Translations under genes and position numbers: made by a program
Shown here: in pieces, positions 53,430 to 63,996 of the stretch
How positions within the stretch are numbered: the first letter of the stretch is position 1
Layout: each line of letters opens with the position of its first letter
The notes under the pieces: generated by a model
What the model was told of the DNA's origin: nothing
Databases searched by the model: none
What the model saw: the letters and a program-made list of their open reading frames with translations, nothing else
Source: Dactylis glomerata
Taxonomy: Eukaryota; Streptophyta; Magnoliopsida; Poales; Poaceae
NCBI GenBank assembly: GCA_007115705.1
Contig: QXEO01000382.1
Location: forward strand, 1,674,781 to 1,738,780
Direction: 5' to 3'
Length of the DNA: 64,000 nucleotides

Positions 53430-56183
53430 ATGGGCGATACTATGGGTGAGGATAAGGGTAAAGAAACTCCTCCCGAAGATACTCCTCCATCTATCTCTTC
53501 CTCTTCAATCTCACGTGAGGAGCATTTGGCGTCCTTGGACACATTTCAAACCTCTATGAGATTGGAGATGAAGGCTATGTTTGAGGAATATTTTGGGAAG
53601 AAACCTTCCGGGCTCATCGACCCAAACACCACACTTAATGTGGATCTCTCCTTGGCTAAGGTGAAGCCACCTAACAATGGCTCCACCTCCGCTGAGAATA
53701 AAGGTGCCCCGCCTAAGGAAAATGATGGTCCGGCAAAGGGTGCATTCATTCCACCCCCAAACACTTACTCCCCTCCACCGGTCCATTATCCTATGCCACA
53801 CATTAACAACATGGGATCTCCTCCTAAGCTTGATTCTCGCAATTTTATTAAATGGCAAGGACTAATGAAATCTCATATTTCTAGCTCTTCTACTCATTTG
53901 TGGAGGGTCATACAAAATGGCTTTGCACCTCATGATCCTCTCAACTTGACCGGAAGGGAAGAAGTTGATGAGCAACTCAATGCCATCGCCAAGCATCAAG
54001 CCGTGCCGAATACTCATGCGGCACACATCAACAACTTGAGCACCGCCAAGGAAGTATGGGACTATCTCACTATGCTCTTCATTGGGAATGAGAGTATTCG
54101 GTCCTCCAAGTTTGATGAGCTCAAGAGTGAAGAGAGGGATTTCATTATGCGAGATAATGAGACTCCCGATGAGATGTACCAAAGGATCTTGGTTCTTGCA
54201 ATGGCCTTGACCGGGTTTGGGTGCAAAGACAATGGTGATGACTATGTCAAGCGTATGTTCATTACCTCCATCAACCCAAAAGAACCCATCCGGTCCGAGA
54301 TAATCCGTTCAAGACTGGATTTTGGGCGTATGACCTCAAATGAAGTTCTTTGCGAGTTCACCGCCTTGACTATCTTGAAGAAGAATGCGGAAGAGACTAG
54401 AGCTTGTGTTCTTGCCGGACAAGGAGTTCACAATCTTGCTCTCAAGGCCAAGGTGGTTTACAAGCAAGGTGAAGGAGAAGAAGAAATATATGAAGAAGAG
54501 TGTTGGTCTCCGGAAGATATCAAGTTGGCACTCAATGAACACTTGGCTCTCAATGCAAATGCTTTTTGGGATGCCAACAAACATAAGATCAAGGGATCCA
54601 TGTTCAATTCATCTCCAAGGAAGGGTGGTGACTCTAAAGTGAGGCATTGCTACAATTGTGGAGGAATCAAGCACTTCATTGCCGAATGTCCTTATGAGAA
54701 CAAGGAGGACAATGGAGGCCGGCTCATCCCCAAGCGTCGGTCATCAAAGTTCTACTCTTCCAAGAAGCATGGGAACAAGGACAACAAGAAGAAAGGAGAA
54801 AGATTATTGGTGGTACATGAGGAATATGACTCCGGGACCGATGATGATGACTCCGAAGATGAAGAGAATGGAGAAATGGCCGCCATTGCTATTGTCTCCA
54901 CTCCACCTACATCCCTCTTCAACTCACAAAATGAGAACGCCATCATCACCAACCACAAGTGTCTTATGGCCAAGGCCTCGGAGGTAACATCATCACCTAC
55001 TCCTTCATCATCTCATTCTGATTCTACTTCTATGGATGATGTGAGTAGTCTTAAGATTAAGAAAGAACTAGTTTCTTGTGATGAATTTATTGCTAACATG
55101 AAGGGGCCAACCAAGGTATACATTGAGACACTAATGTGTCAATTAGGTTATGCCCATGACACTATCAAGGAGAAGGAGGAGTTGGAAAGATTAGCCGCCG
55201 ATGATATTGGCTCTCTATCAATTGAGCTCGAAGAAGAGCAAAACTTGAGAGCTTCTTTAGAGGAGAAATTGTTGGGACTAGAAGAGTCTCATAATCTAAA
55301 CTTGTCTAAACTCACTAAAGAATGTGACCATGCTCTTGCTATGGTCAAGTTGCTTAAAAAGGAGAAAGTTGAATTTGACGTTGGTCATAATGATTTTCGT
55401 GAGAAGTTTGAGAAGCTTGAAGAAGCCTACAAGGTTTTGGAAGGCAAATTCTCTAGCCTCACCAAGATCTGTGAGCAACTTCAAATTCAACTAACTATTG
55501 AACAATCTAAGGTCCCACCAATGCAAGTTATTGAAGTTCCTTGTTCTTCTAACCCCATATGTGATCATAGTGATATCATTGAGGAGAACATTAGGTTGAA
55601 GGCCGAACTTGCCAAGGGCCTTTCCACTTGCATTCAAGGAGAAAAGAATCTCAATGATCTCTTGAGTAATCAACGAATGAACAAGGGTAAGGAAGGTCTC
55701 GGATTTGTTGTCGAGTCCTCTAAAAAGAGGGATCTCGGATTGGTGGCCGAGCCCTTAAAGAAAAACAAGAAGAACAACAAGAAGAAGAGGAAGAAGCCTG
55801 CTGTTGCTGCTGCTCCCATTCCTCATGTTCCTTTTGATATTTGTTACACACAGGAGGAGTGGGAGGAGCTCAAGGGAAAGGAGAAGGAGGAGAAGGTCGA
55901 AGTGACCGGAGTCTCCGGGTCCAAGGGTCCGGAGTCTCCGGCTGGTTCATCTAGCCTAGAGTCTCCGGCCCCCAAGGCCAGAGTCTCCGGCCCTACTCAC
56001 AATGACTTTGCAGGAATATATAACCCTCATTATGTTCTTCTTAGGGATTATTATGGTGATGTCTATGCTAGATATATTGGTCCCTATGATGGTTACATTG
56101 AATATGCTATTTGGGTACCTAAGATTCTTGTGACTAACAAAAGAGGACCCATCCAAAAATGGGGACCTAAATCCAAGAATTGA
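53430..56183 (+). CDS. Copia gag (917 aa) with zinc knuckle and coiled coil
   Basis: It starts at the first ATG after the primer site. Residues 110-330 hold the copia gag domain (NFIKWQGLMKSHI, STAKEVWDYLTMLF, FDELKSEERDFIMRDNETPD, then EMYQRILVLAMALTG). A CCHC knuckle (CYNCGGIKHFIAEC) begins near residue 407. A long charged coiled-coil (residues 590-690) and a Lys-rich tail (KKNKKNNKKKRKKP) follow. Near residue 825 the palindrome motif is coded as repeats of SGSKGPESPAGSS type. It would form the particle shell. The frame is intact over 917 codons, but the join to pol changes frame. Confidence 0.88.
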   Translation: MGDTMGEDKGKETPPEDTPPSISSSSISREEHLASLDTFQTSMRLEMKAMFEEYFGKKPSGLIDPNTTLNVDLSLAKVKPPNNGSTSAENKGAPPKENDGPAKGAFIPPPNTYSPPPVHYPMPHINNMGSPPKLDSRNFIKWQGLMKSHISSSSTHLWRVIQNGFAPHDPLNLTGREEVDEQLNAIAKHQAVPNTHAAHINNLSTAKEVWDYLTMLFIGNESIRSSKFDELKSEERDFIMRDNETPDEMYQRILVLAMALTGFGCKDNGDDYVKRMFITSINPKEPIRSEIIRSRLDFGRMTSNEVLCEFTALTILKKNAEETRACVLAGQGVHNLALKAKVVYKQGEGEEEIYEEECWSPEDIKLALNEHLALNANAFWDANKHKIKGSMFNSSPRKGGDSKVRHCYNCGGIKHFIAECPYENKEDNGGRLIPKRRSSKFYSSKKHGNKDNKKKGERLLVVHEEYDSGTDDDDSEDEENGEMAAIAIVSTPPTSLFNSQNENAIITNHKCLMAKASEVTSSPTPSSSHSDSTSMDDVSSLKIKKELVSCDEFIANMKGPTKVYIETLMCQLGYAHDTIKEKEELERLAADDIGSLSIELEEEQNLRASLEEKLLGLEESHNLNLSKLTKECDHALAMVKLLKKEKVEFDVGHNDFREKFEKLEEAYKVLEGKFSSLTKICEQLQIQLTIEQSKVPPMQVIEVPCSSNPICDHSDIIEENIRLKAELAKGLSTCIQGEKNLNDLLSNQRMNKGKEGLGFVVESSKKRDLGLVAEPLKKNKKNNKKKRKKPAVAAAPIPHVPFDICYTQEEWEELKGKEKEEKVEVTGVSGSKGPESPAGSSSLESPAPKARVSGPTHNDFAGIYNPHYVLLRDYYGDVYARYIGPYDGYIEYAIWVPKILVTNKRGPIQKWGPKSKN
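55905..55993. repeat. Four CCGGAGTCTCCGG-type motifs inside gag
   Basis: The four copies are the reverse complement form of the LTR palindrome motif. They are translated as Val-Ser-Gly and Pro-Glu-Ser-Pro repeats. Confidence 0.9.
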
Positions 56184-56640
56184 TCTCTTATAGGACATTG
56201 CTTCTAGAGGATAAAAGTGGATTATTGATAGTGGTGCCACAAGCCACATGACCAAAAGCAAAAATATTGTGGAAGATCTAAGGCCAAATACTTCAAATGT
56301 CACGGTCTCATACGGTGACAAGTCATCCTCTAAGGTACTTGGTTTCGGTAAGGTGGTGATCACTCCGGACGTGTCCCTAGTGAATGTCATGCTTGTCGAA
56401 ACCATTGGTTATAATTTACTTTCCGTTCGTTAACTTGCTACTATGGGCTATGCCACATATTTTGATGTTGACATTGTGGTTGTCATGTAGAGTAAGTCTC
56501 TCAAGGTTGTCTTTGTTGGGTATGTCGAAAATGGCTTGTATGTGGTGGACTTCTCGGAGAAACCCACTACGGCCGCGATATGCCTAATTGCTAAGGCCGA
56601 CGTGGGATGGCTTTGGCATCGCTAGTTAGCCCACGTCAAT
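56184..56640 (+). pseudogene. Copia protease region, broken
   Basis: The aspartic protease site reads WIIDSGATSHMT near 56218, in a frame one step from gag. Stops occur at about 56191, 56212, 56431, 56488 and 56623. The pre-integrase sequence MGYATYFDVDIVVVM precedes them. Confidence 0.8.
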
Positions 56641-57342
56641 ATGAGAGCTTTGCAAAATCTCTACACCGGCGGCCACATACTCGGACTAAAGGATGTTTCT
56701 TTTGCCAAAGATCGTGTTTGTAGGGCTTGCATTGAATGGAAGATGCATGAAACAAGCCATCCAAGCAAGACTATTATCTCTTCCAAGAGGTGCTTGGAGC
56801 TCCTTCACATGGATCTCTTTGGACCTCCCACTTATGCAAGTATTGGTGGCAAGAAGTATTGCTTGGTGATTGTCGATGACTATTCAAGATATACTTGGGT
56901 TTATTTCTTCGAGTTCAAGAGTGAGACCCAACAAACCATCAAAGACTTTGCCACCGAAGTTGAGCGTCAATTCAATACCACCATATTGACTATAAGAAGT
57001 GACAATGGCACCGAGTTCAAGAACTACTCCCTAAATGAGTTTCTTAGTGATGTGGGTATCAAACATCAATATTCCGCTGCATATATCCCGCAACAAAATG
57101 GAGTTGCCGAGAGGAAGAACCGGACTCTTATGGATGCGGCAAAAACTATGTTGGCGGAGTTCAAGTCTCCATACAACTTTTGGGCCGAAGCTATTAATAC
57201 CGCATGCCATGCCACCAACCGGCTTTATCTCCGCAAGAACTTGAACAAGACTCCATATGAAATACTTACCGAGCAAAAGCCCAACATCACGTACTTTCGG
57301 GTATTTGGTTGTAAGTGCTTCTATCTCAAGAAAGGTGTTTGA
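56641..57342 (+). pseudogene. Copia integrase
   Basis: The zinc finger tail (CRACIEWKMHETSH) leads into the core: LLHMDLFGP (first Asp), TIRSDNGTEF (second Asp) and PQQNGVAERKNRTL (Glu). YLRKNLNKTPYEI and YFRVFGCKCF follow, typical of copia integrase. The frame ends in TGA at 57340, probably a decayed Arg codon, and goes on in the same frame. Confidence 0.88.
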
Positions 57343-57798
57343 TTGTCAAAATTTGATTCTAAAGCTTTAGAGGGTATCTTTGTTGGTTACTCCTCGGACT
57401 CACATTCCTATAGGATCTATAGTAAGTCCACCGGGCATGTTATAGAGACTTGTAATGTGAGGTTCGATGAAGATAATGGTTTCTTTGTGGGACAAAGTGG
57501 TGTTCGTGATGTAGGTGACGAAATTCCTCCCCAAGCCATAAGAAGAATGGGTGTCGGATTCTTTCGGCCCATTGAGGGACACCTTTTGGCCGAAGGAGAA
57601 GGACAATGTTCTACACAAGTGGAGCCTTCACCTGCTGAACACCCACAGGACATTGACCAAAGACAAGCTGCACACCCTCAACCTGAAGATCACTCCATCG
57701 AGCAATCTTGCCCGGAGTCTCCAGCCCCTGTGGTCCGGAGTCTCCGGCCTATACCGGAGTCTCCGGGTTTGGATACCGGAGTCTCCGGGGGTGATTAA
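57343..57798 (+). pseudogene. Copia integrase-RT linker with palindrome-coded repeats
   Basis: KFDSKALEGIFVGYSSDSHSYRIY is the standard integrase C-terminal motif. The linker is Pro/Ser/Glu-rich, and at 57712-57795 four CCGGAGTCTCCGG motifs encode ESP and RSLRP-like pieces. It ends in TAA at 57796, in frame with the RT that follows. Confidence 0.8.
57712..57795. repeat. Four CCGGAGTCTCCGG-type motifs inside pol
   Basis: This is the second coding array of the palindrome motif seen in the LTR and gag. Confidence 0.9.
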
Positions 57799-57822
57799 GG
57801 CCCTGATGAAGATCCATCTGAT

Positions 57823-59153
57823 TTGCGTGGTTACGGGACACTTGATGATCAAGGCAATCCAACTGGTCAAGGCAAGGACCAGAACAATGATCATGAAGAT
57901 GATCAAGTAGTCTCTCAAAAATCTCCTCTTGAGGCTCGCACTCATCGTGAGAAGAAGCTTGAGTCCATACTCCAACGAAGAAGCATATCCTTGGAAAATA
58001 TTGTTGGGAGTGTTCGTAAAGGTGTCTCCACAAGGAGGCAACTTTCTAACTTTAGCTCTCATCATGATTTTGTCTCTTGTGTAGAACCCAAGAAAGTTTA
58101 TGAGGCGCTTGAGGATCCGGATTGGCTCAATGCCATGCATGAGGAACTCAACAACTTCGAGCGCAACAAAGTTTGGACTCTAGTAGAAAGACCCAAAGAT
58201 TGCCGTAATGTCATTGGGACCAAGTGGATCTTCAAGAACAAGCAAGATGCAAATGGTATTGTCATTCGAAACAAGGCAAGATTGGTGGCCCAAGGTTTCT
58301 CCCAAGTTGAGGGTATTGACTTTGGTGAAACTTTTGCTCCCATTGCTTGTCTTGAATCTATTCGCATCTTACTTGCATATGCATCTCATCATAACTTTAA
58401 ACTTCAACAAATGGATGTTAAAAGTGCATTTCTTAATGGTCCCTTAAATGAATTGGTTTTTGTGAAGCAACCCCCGGGCTTTGAAAACCCTAAGTTTCCT
58501 AACCATGTTTACAAACTTGATAAGGCGCTCTATGGACTTAAACAAGCCCCACGTGCGTGGTATGAGCACCTTAAAGAGTTGTTGGTTGATCGTGGTTTTG
58601 AAATTGGGGTGATCGATCCCACTCTTTTTACTAAGAAGGTCAATGGGGAGCTTTTCATTTGCCAATTATATGTTGATGATATTATATTTGGTTCTACTAA
58701 CAAAGCTTTCAATTATGAGTTTGCTAAGCTCATGACCGACAAGTTTGAGATGTCTATGATGGGGGAGTTGGAGTTCTTCCTTGGATTTGAAGTCAAACAA
58801 TTGAAGGGAGGGACTTTTGTGAACCAAGCCAAATATACCCAAGACATGCTCAAGAGGTTCGAGATGATCAGAGTCAAAGGTGCAAAGACTCCCATGCCAA
58901 CAAAGGTTAATCTTGATCTCGATCCTAATGGTAAAGAAGTGGATCAAAAACTCTATAGATCTATGATTGGTTCCTTGCTTTACCTTTGCGCATCTAGACC
59001 GGACATTATGTTAAGTGTGGGGGTTTGTGCACATTTTCAAGCCGCACCAAAAGAAAGACACTTAGTGGCGGTCAAGAGAATCTTTCGATATTTAGTGAAT
59101 ACCCCTAACTTTGGTCTTTGGTACCCAAAGGGAGCAAGTTTTGATCTTGTAGG
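57823..59153 (+). pseudogene. Copia reverse transcriptase and truncated RNase H
   Basis: The motifs are KWIFKNKQDANG, KARLVAQGFSQVEGIDFGET, QMDVKSAFLNG, LYGLKQAPRAWY and the catalytic YVDDIIFGS at about 58669-58695. LGFEVKQLKGG and SMIGSLLYLCASRPDIM follow. After FGLWYPKGASFDLVG the RNase H is cut by the G5 insertion. The last codons of the open frame (to 59217) come from G5. The frame of this part is otherwise clean. Confidence 0.9.
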
Positions 59154-60722
59154 TGATGTCTACACACGCTTCTGTTCTTGTAGACAGTGTTGGGCCTCCA
59201 AGTGCAGAGGTTTGTAGAATAGCAGCAAGTTTCCCTTAAGTGGATCACCCAAGGTTTATCGAACTCAGGGAGGAAGAGGTCAAAGCTATCCCTCTCAAAC
59301 AACCCTGCAATTATGATACAGAAAGTCTCTTGTGTCCCCAACACACCCAATACACTTGTCAGATGTATAGGTGCACTAGTTCGGCGAAGAGATAGTGAAA
59401 TACAAGTGGTATAGATGATTATAAGTAGCAAACATGATGTGAAATAAATATCGCTGCGAGCAAACAAGTAACAAAACAGCAAGTATACGGTGTGCAATGC
59501 TTGGAAACAAGGCCTAGGGATCATACTTTCACTAGTGGACACACTCCCAACAATATAACATGATTGAACAAATAAACAACTTCTCTCCACTATGGTACTC
59601 TGAATTACTCTCCTATTGAATAACACTAATCATTGTGTAGTGGCTATAGAAGCACCCCTTAAAGTTCATCAAGTACTTGACAAACACCACTCATAGAGAC
59701 ATCCAAATCAGATCACAATTCAAGATAGAAATCATTGCGACTTAGACCAAGTACTAACACGGTGCACACACTGTCAACTTTACACCATGAAAGGAGGAAT
59801 AGATCACTCAATACTATCATAGTAATAATTACTCTCATAATCCATAAAAGATCACAATCGCAGCCTAGACCAAGTACCACCATGATGCACACACTGTCAC
59901 CGTTACACCATGGCAGGAGGAATAGATTACTTTAATAACAACCACTAGAGTACACTATAACAATTAAGCATAGGAGTAGCATAATATCTGAATAATAACA
60001 TCTACTTGTTCAACATGATACAAAGCTCACGATCACATAAAGATCACATCATGGGAGAGAGAGGTAATCCACATAGCTACCGGTAGAGCCCTCAGCCCCG
60101 GGGATGAACTACTCCCTCCTCATCATAGGAGACAGCAAGGTTGATGGAGATGGCGGTGAGGTCGATGGAGACGGCGGAGACGGCGATGGAGACCGATGGA
60201 GATGGCTCCGGGGGCACTTCCCCATCCCGGCAGGGTGCCGGAACAGAGACTTCTGTCCCCCAAAATTCGTCGTCGGCGGCGGCGGAACTACGGAACTGCT
60301 TCTGGAAAATTGCCGATTCCTTTAGGGTTTTCCGTCCCGAGGCTTTATATAGGCGAAGGGGCGATGTCAGAGGGCTGCCAGGGCCTCCTCACACAGGGGC
60401 GGCGCGGCCAGGGCCTGGGCCGCGCCAGCCCTGTGTGAGGGAGGCCTGTGGCCCCTCTCCTTCCTCTCTTCGGATGTCTGGATGCTCCCGGGAAAAATAA
60501 GACTTCTGGCTTTTGTTTCGTCCAATTCCGAGAATATTTCCTGTGTATCACTTCTGAAACACAAAAACAGCAGAAAACAGGGAACTGGCACTGTGGCATC
60601 TTGTCAATAGGTTAGTTCCGGAAATCGCATAAAAACGCCACGAAGTGTAACGAAACACAAGGCAAATGGTGTAAAAACAAGCATGGAGCATCAAAAATTA
60701 TGGATACGTTGGAAACGTATCA
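59154..60722 (-). repeat. 3' LTR of G5 (1569 bp), chimeric with E-type U3
   Basis: On the minus strand it starts TGATACGTTTCCAACGTATC and ends GTGTAGACATCA. The first several hundred bases on the minus strand (60722 down to about 60350) match the U3 of the E LTRs (GGAACTAACCTATT, GCCACAGTGCCAGTTCC, CTGTTTTCTGCTGTTTTTG). The remainder is different. A TATA box lies at 60344-60351. Confidence 0.8.
60344..60351 (-). promoter_or_regulatory. TATA box in the G5 LTR
   Basis: The minus strand reads CCTATATAAAGCC, about 370 bp into the LTR. Confidence 0.6.
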
Positions 60723-63303
60723 GCATCCCCAAGCTTAACTCCTGCTCGTCCTCGAGTAGGTAAGTGATAACAAAAGAATAATTTTTGAGGTGACATGCAC
60801 CTACACAATCTTGATCATATATGTAAGCATTGTGAGCTGGGATCATAAGAACTTAAAACATGGACATGAAAGATATAATCTTGACAATAAGAACTTAGCA
60901 ACCATGTTATAACATGAAAAAGAACACAAACAAAAGATCATGAATAATGAAACAATGAAAGTCAAACGTGTATTCAAATCATAAGGAAAAACATACAAAA
61001 GGTTTTCAGCTTGTCCTTCATGGAGAGCAAAACATAAATGCATAGGACACCTTCAAGTTTAAGAGGGCGACTAGATACAAATAATTTGAGAACAAGTGAA
61101 ACCAACAATATGAATCAATCAATGAACTTTGGGACAATGCACATTATACTCAGAATGACAACTATGCTCTCTTAATGGTGCATAAAGATAGAAGGTGGAG
61201 ACTCAACATAAAAGTAAAAGAAAGGCCCTTCGCAGAGGGAAGCAGTGATTAAACATGTGCTAGAGCTTTTCATTTGTAAAACAGAGAGATAAAAATTGGT
61301 TTTGAGAGGTGGTTGTCTTTGTCAACGACTGGCAATGGGGTTTTTACTATCTTCCATACAAAAATGAAGCAAGTTTTTGAGAGAGAGATTGGCACTTTTG
61401 TGCTCTTTTATAAAGCTTGGCACTCCTCCCCACCTTTTTTCCTTTCACAAACCATGGCTAACCGATTCCATCGGGTGCCCACCAACATTCACATTCCATG
61501 GAGGAGTGCCTTTTTTCTTTTCTTTTTTTTCTTTTTTCTTTTTGGAATAAGCAATATGGAAGATAGCAAATCCGACCACTACGTCCCCATGAGCTGAAAA
61601 CAGTGTCACAAAACGAGAAGTGTTTTGAAGGTTTTTTGAAAGGTAGCACATAAAAATTTACTTGGAATGGCTTACAAATACCATGCATAGGAATTTATAG
61701 TGGACACAATGGCAAACTTGGTTTTTGGGAGTTGGATGCACGAGTAGAGCTCATACTCAGTACAAAATGAGGGCTAGCAAAAGACTGGGAGCGGCCAACT
61801 AAGAGAGCAATAACGGCCATAATCATGCATAGCGACAAAGCAACATTAAAAGAAGCATAAGATGGCATCAAAAGTCAAAAACTAAATGATCATAGAGGCT
61901 ATTGGCAACTTTGTTTGAGTCTAACATGTGTGAGCATGCGCCAAGTCAACCCAAATAAAGCATCAAGGAAAAAACCAAAATAATGCTTCCAAACAATAAA
62001 AACAACGCATGATTTTTTCAAAGGCTCATTAAGCATTCTCAGTTATTTGAGACAAGTCATGCTACAGCAAAACCACTAAGCATACTATCAAAAAGACATC
62101 AAGCACGACATGAAAAAGTCTAAGCCGCAGTCTACACAAGCTCCTTCTTGTACCACTTTTTTGCATAAAGCTTTTTCTCTTTTCCAACACCATTCAAACT
62201 TTTTTAATCCAACTCTTTTGAGGAAAACCAATATGGTCCAGAGGCAAAAATACACCTTGATAAATAAATATAAGAAGATCTGAATGCAAATCAAGGCGAA
62301 AACGAAAACCAAAAGAGTAGCAGAAAAAGAGAACACTCATTGAAACGATAAGAGTGAAAAACAGAGTGTTCTTGGCAAATGAAAAACGAGTTCATCTCCT
62401 CCAAAAGAAACATGATGTCATCTAACCATTTATTGCAGCAAACAAACAAACTAAACCAACTAAGAAAACTAAAACAACTGACGCTCCAAGAAAACACATA
62501 GTGCATGAAGCAATAAAAATATAGTGTTTTGAAAGGTGACCTGATTTTTGCCGATGAAGAAGGGGTGCCTCGGGGGCATCCCCAAGCTTTGACGCTTGTA
62601 CTTCTTGGATATTTCTTGGGGTGATGCATGGGCATCCCCAAGCTTGAGCTTTTGTCCATTCTTCAACTCATCTCATCACTCTCTGATCCCTACACTTGAA
62701 AACTTCCTTCATACAAAACTAAACACAATTCTATTAGCAACATTAGTGTAGCATAACATATAATCAACCTCTTTTTGCTTCAAGTTTCAACTCAAAACCA
62801 CCACATATAAAGGAAATACTACTGTAGCAACTTCCCCAAAAGTTCCATAATCAAAAGAACTCAAAAGAAAGCGATAAAGTGGCAAACACAAATATTGGCA
62901 GAAATCTGTCAAAACTGAACAGCTGATAAAGGTCGAATTTTTGAGGAGTTTTCTGTTGCTCAAATCAAAAAGTGATCAACTAACAAAAGTTTGTATATAA
63001 CCTGGGGCATAAGCACAAGAAATCGCAGGTCCAAAAGATATACAGAGAATTTATACGAATTTTTACGGTGCAGCACCGAAAACTGATTCAGGACAGCAAC
63101 ATCCCCAAATCTTACCTCACTCAAATTAGAGGCTTCTCTTGGCACAACAATGAAATAAAAAGGATAAGGAGTGGTTATTATAGTAGTAATAACTTCCAAG
63201 ACTCAAATAAAAGAAAAAGTACTGAAAATAAAATAATGGGTTATCTCCCAAGAGTGCTTTTCTTTAACGCCTTTGAGCTAGGCGCAGAAATTTGCAAAGA
63301 TGC
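60723..63303 (-). other. G5 internal noncoding region
   Basis: On the minus strand this is collinear with the noncoding 3' half of E-inner. It includes the AGCTTGGGGATGCC pair (62650-62560), the AGCTCAAAGGCG block (63290-63240) and the CAGAGGGAAGC block near 61230. No ORF here has a domain. Confidence 0.7.
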
Positions 63304-63996
63304 TCAAGTGGGCGCCATATAAGAGCTTGAGGCAAAGGCGCCATATAGGAACTTAAAGCAATAGAGAGCATCAAAAAGCAAATATGAAAGACATTTATAT
63401 CTGAACCACTTCCTATGCATAGGAATCTTGTAAGAATATAAATCAACGAGGCACATAGTAGCAAGCATGGATAGATAAAACAAGTGCCACTTCAAGATTT
63501 GCAACATAAAGAGGGGAAACTTAATATTGTTGAGATCCATCAAACCATGTTTCCCTCTCTCATAATAACTTTCAGTAGCATCATGAATAGAACTAACAAT
63601 ATAACTATCACATAAAGCATCCCTATCATGAGCCACATGCATAAAAGAATTAATACTCACCACATGAACAATAGTAGTAGGAGCAAATTCAACAGAATAA
63701 TTATTCTCATCACCATAATCATCATAAATAGGAGGCATATTGTAATCACTAATTTTCTCCTCAAAAGTAGGTGAACTAAAAATATTATACTCATCATCAC
63801 AAGCTAGAGAACTACTATGTCGCAAAGCATACTCATCAAACATATCATCATAAGAAGGAACATCACATATGGGAGATAAAATATTATCAAAACAAACTTT
63901 CTCCACTAAAGCTGGGGAACTAAAAATATCATGCTTAACAAAACCAGCTTCCCCAAGCTTAGACTTTTCTATAGCATTAGCAATAACGGTGTTCAA
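63304..63996 (-). CDS. Retroelement ORF of unknown function in G5 (230 aa or longer)
   Basis: The open frame ends at 63304, directly before the shared 3' module. Its true start may lie beyond 64000. The N-terminal half is acidic with two copies of an IFSSPxxxEK motif (DIFSSPALVEKVCFDN, NIFSSPTFEEKISDYN), so it contains an internal repeat. The C-terminal half has hydrophobic stretches (FPLFMLQILKWHLFYLSMLA, LLFDALYCFKFLYG) that look like membrane segments, around HRKWFRYKC. Similar hypothetical proteins are common in Triticeae annotation, from memory. No retroelement enzyme motif is seen, and it is unlike the ORFs in the same place of E-inner and E-outer. Confidence 0.55.
   Translation of the reverse strand: MNTVIANAIEKSKLGEAGFVKHDIFSSPALVEKVCFDNILSPICDVPSYDDMFDEYALRHSSSLACDDEYNIFSSPTFEEKISDYNMPPIYDDYGDENNYSVEFAPTTIVHVVSINSFMHVAHDRDALCDSYIVSSIHDATESYYERGKHGLMDLNNIKFPLFMLQILKWHLFYLSMLATMCLVDLYSYKIPMHRKWFRYKCLSYLLFDALYCFKFLYGAFASSSYMAPT

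Larger units (their letters stand above)
52046..59153 (+). mobile_element. Ty1/copia element, SIRE/Maximus-like, degenerate (open at right)
   Basis: The LTR, tRNA-Met primer site, very long gag, protease, integrase, RT and start of RNase H follow in copia order. A long coiled gag of about 917 residues is usual in the SIRE/Maximus lineage. The element is cut inside RNase H at 59153/59154 by G5, so its 3' LTR is outside the window. Pol has at least six in-frame stops. Confidence 0.85.
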
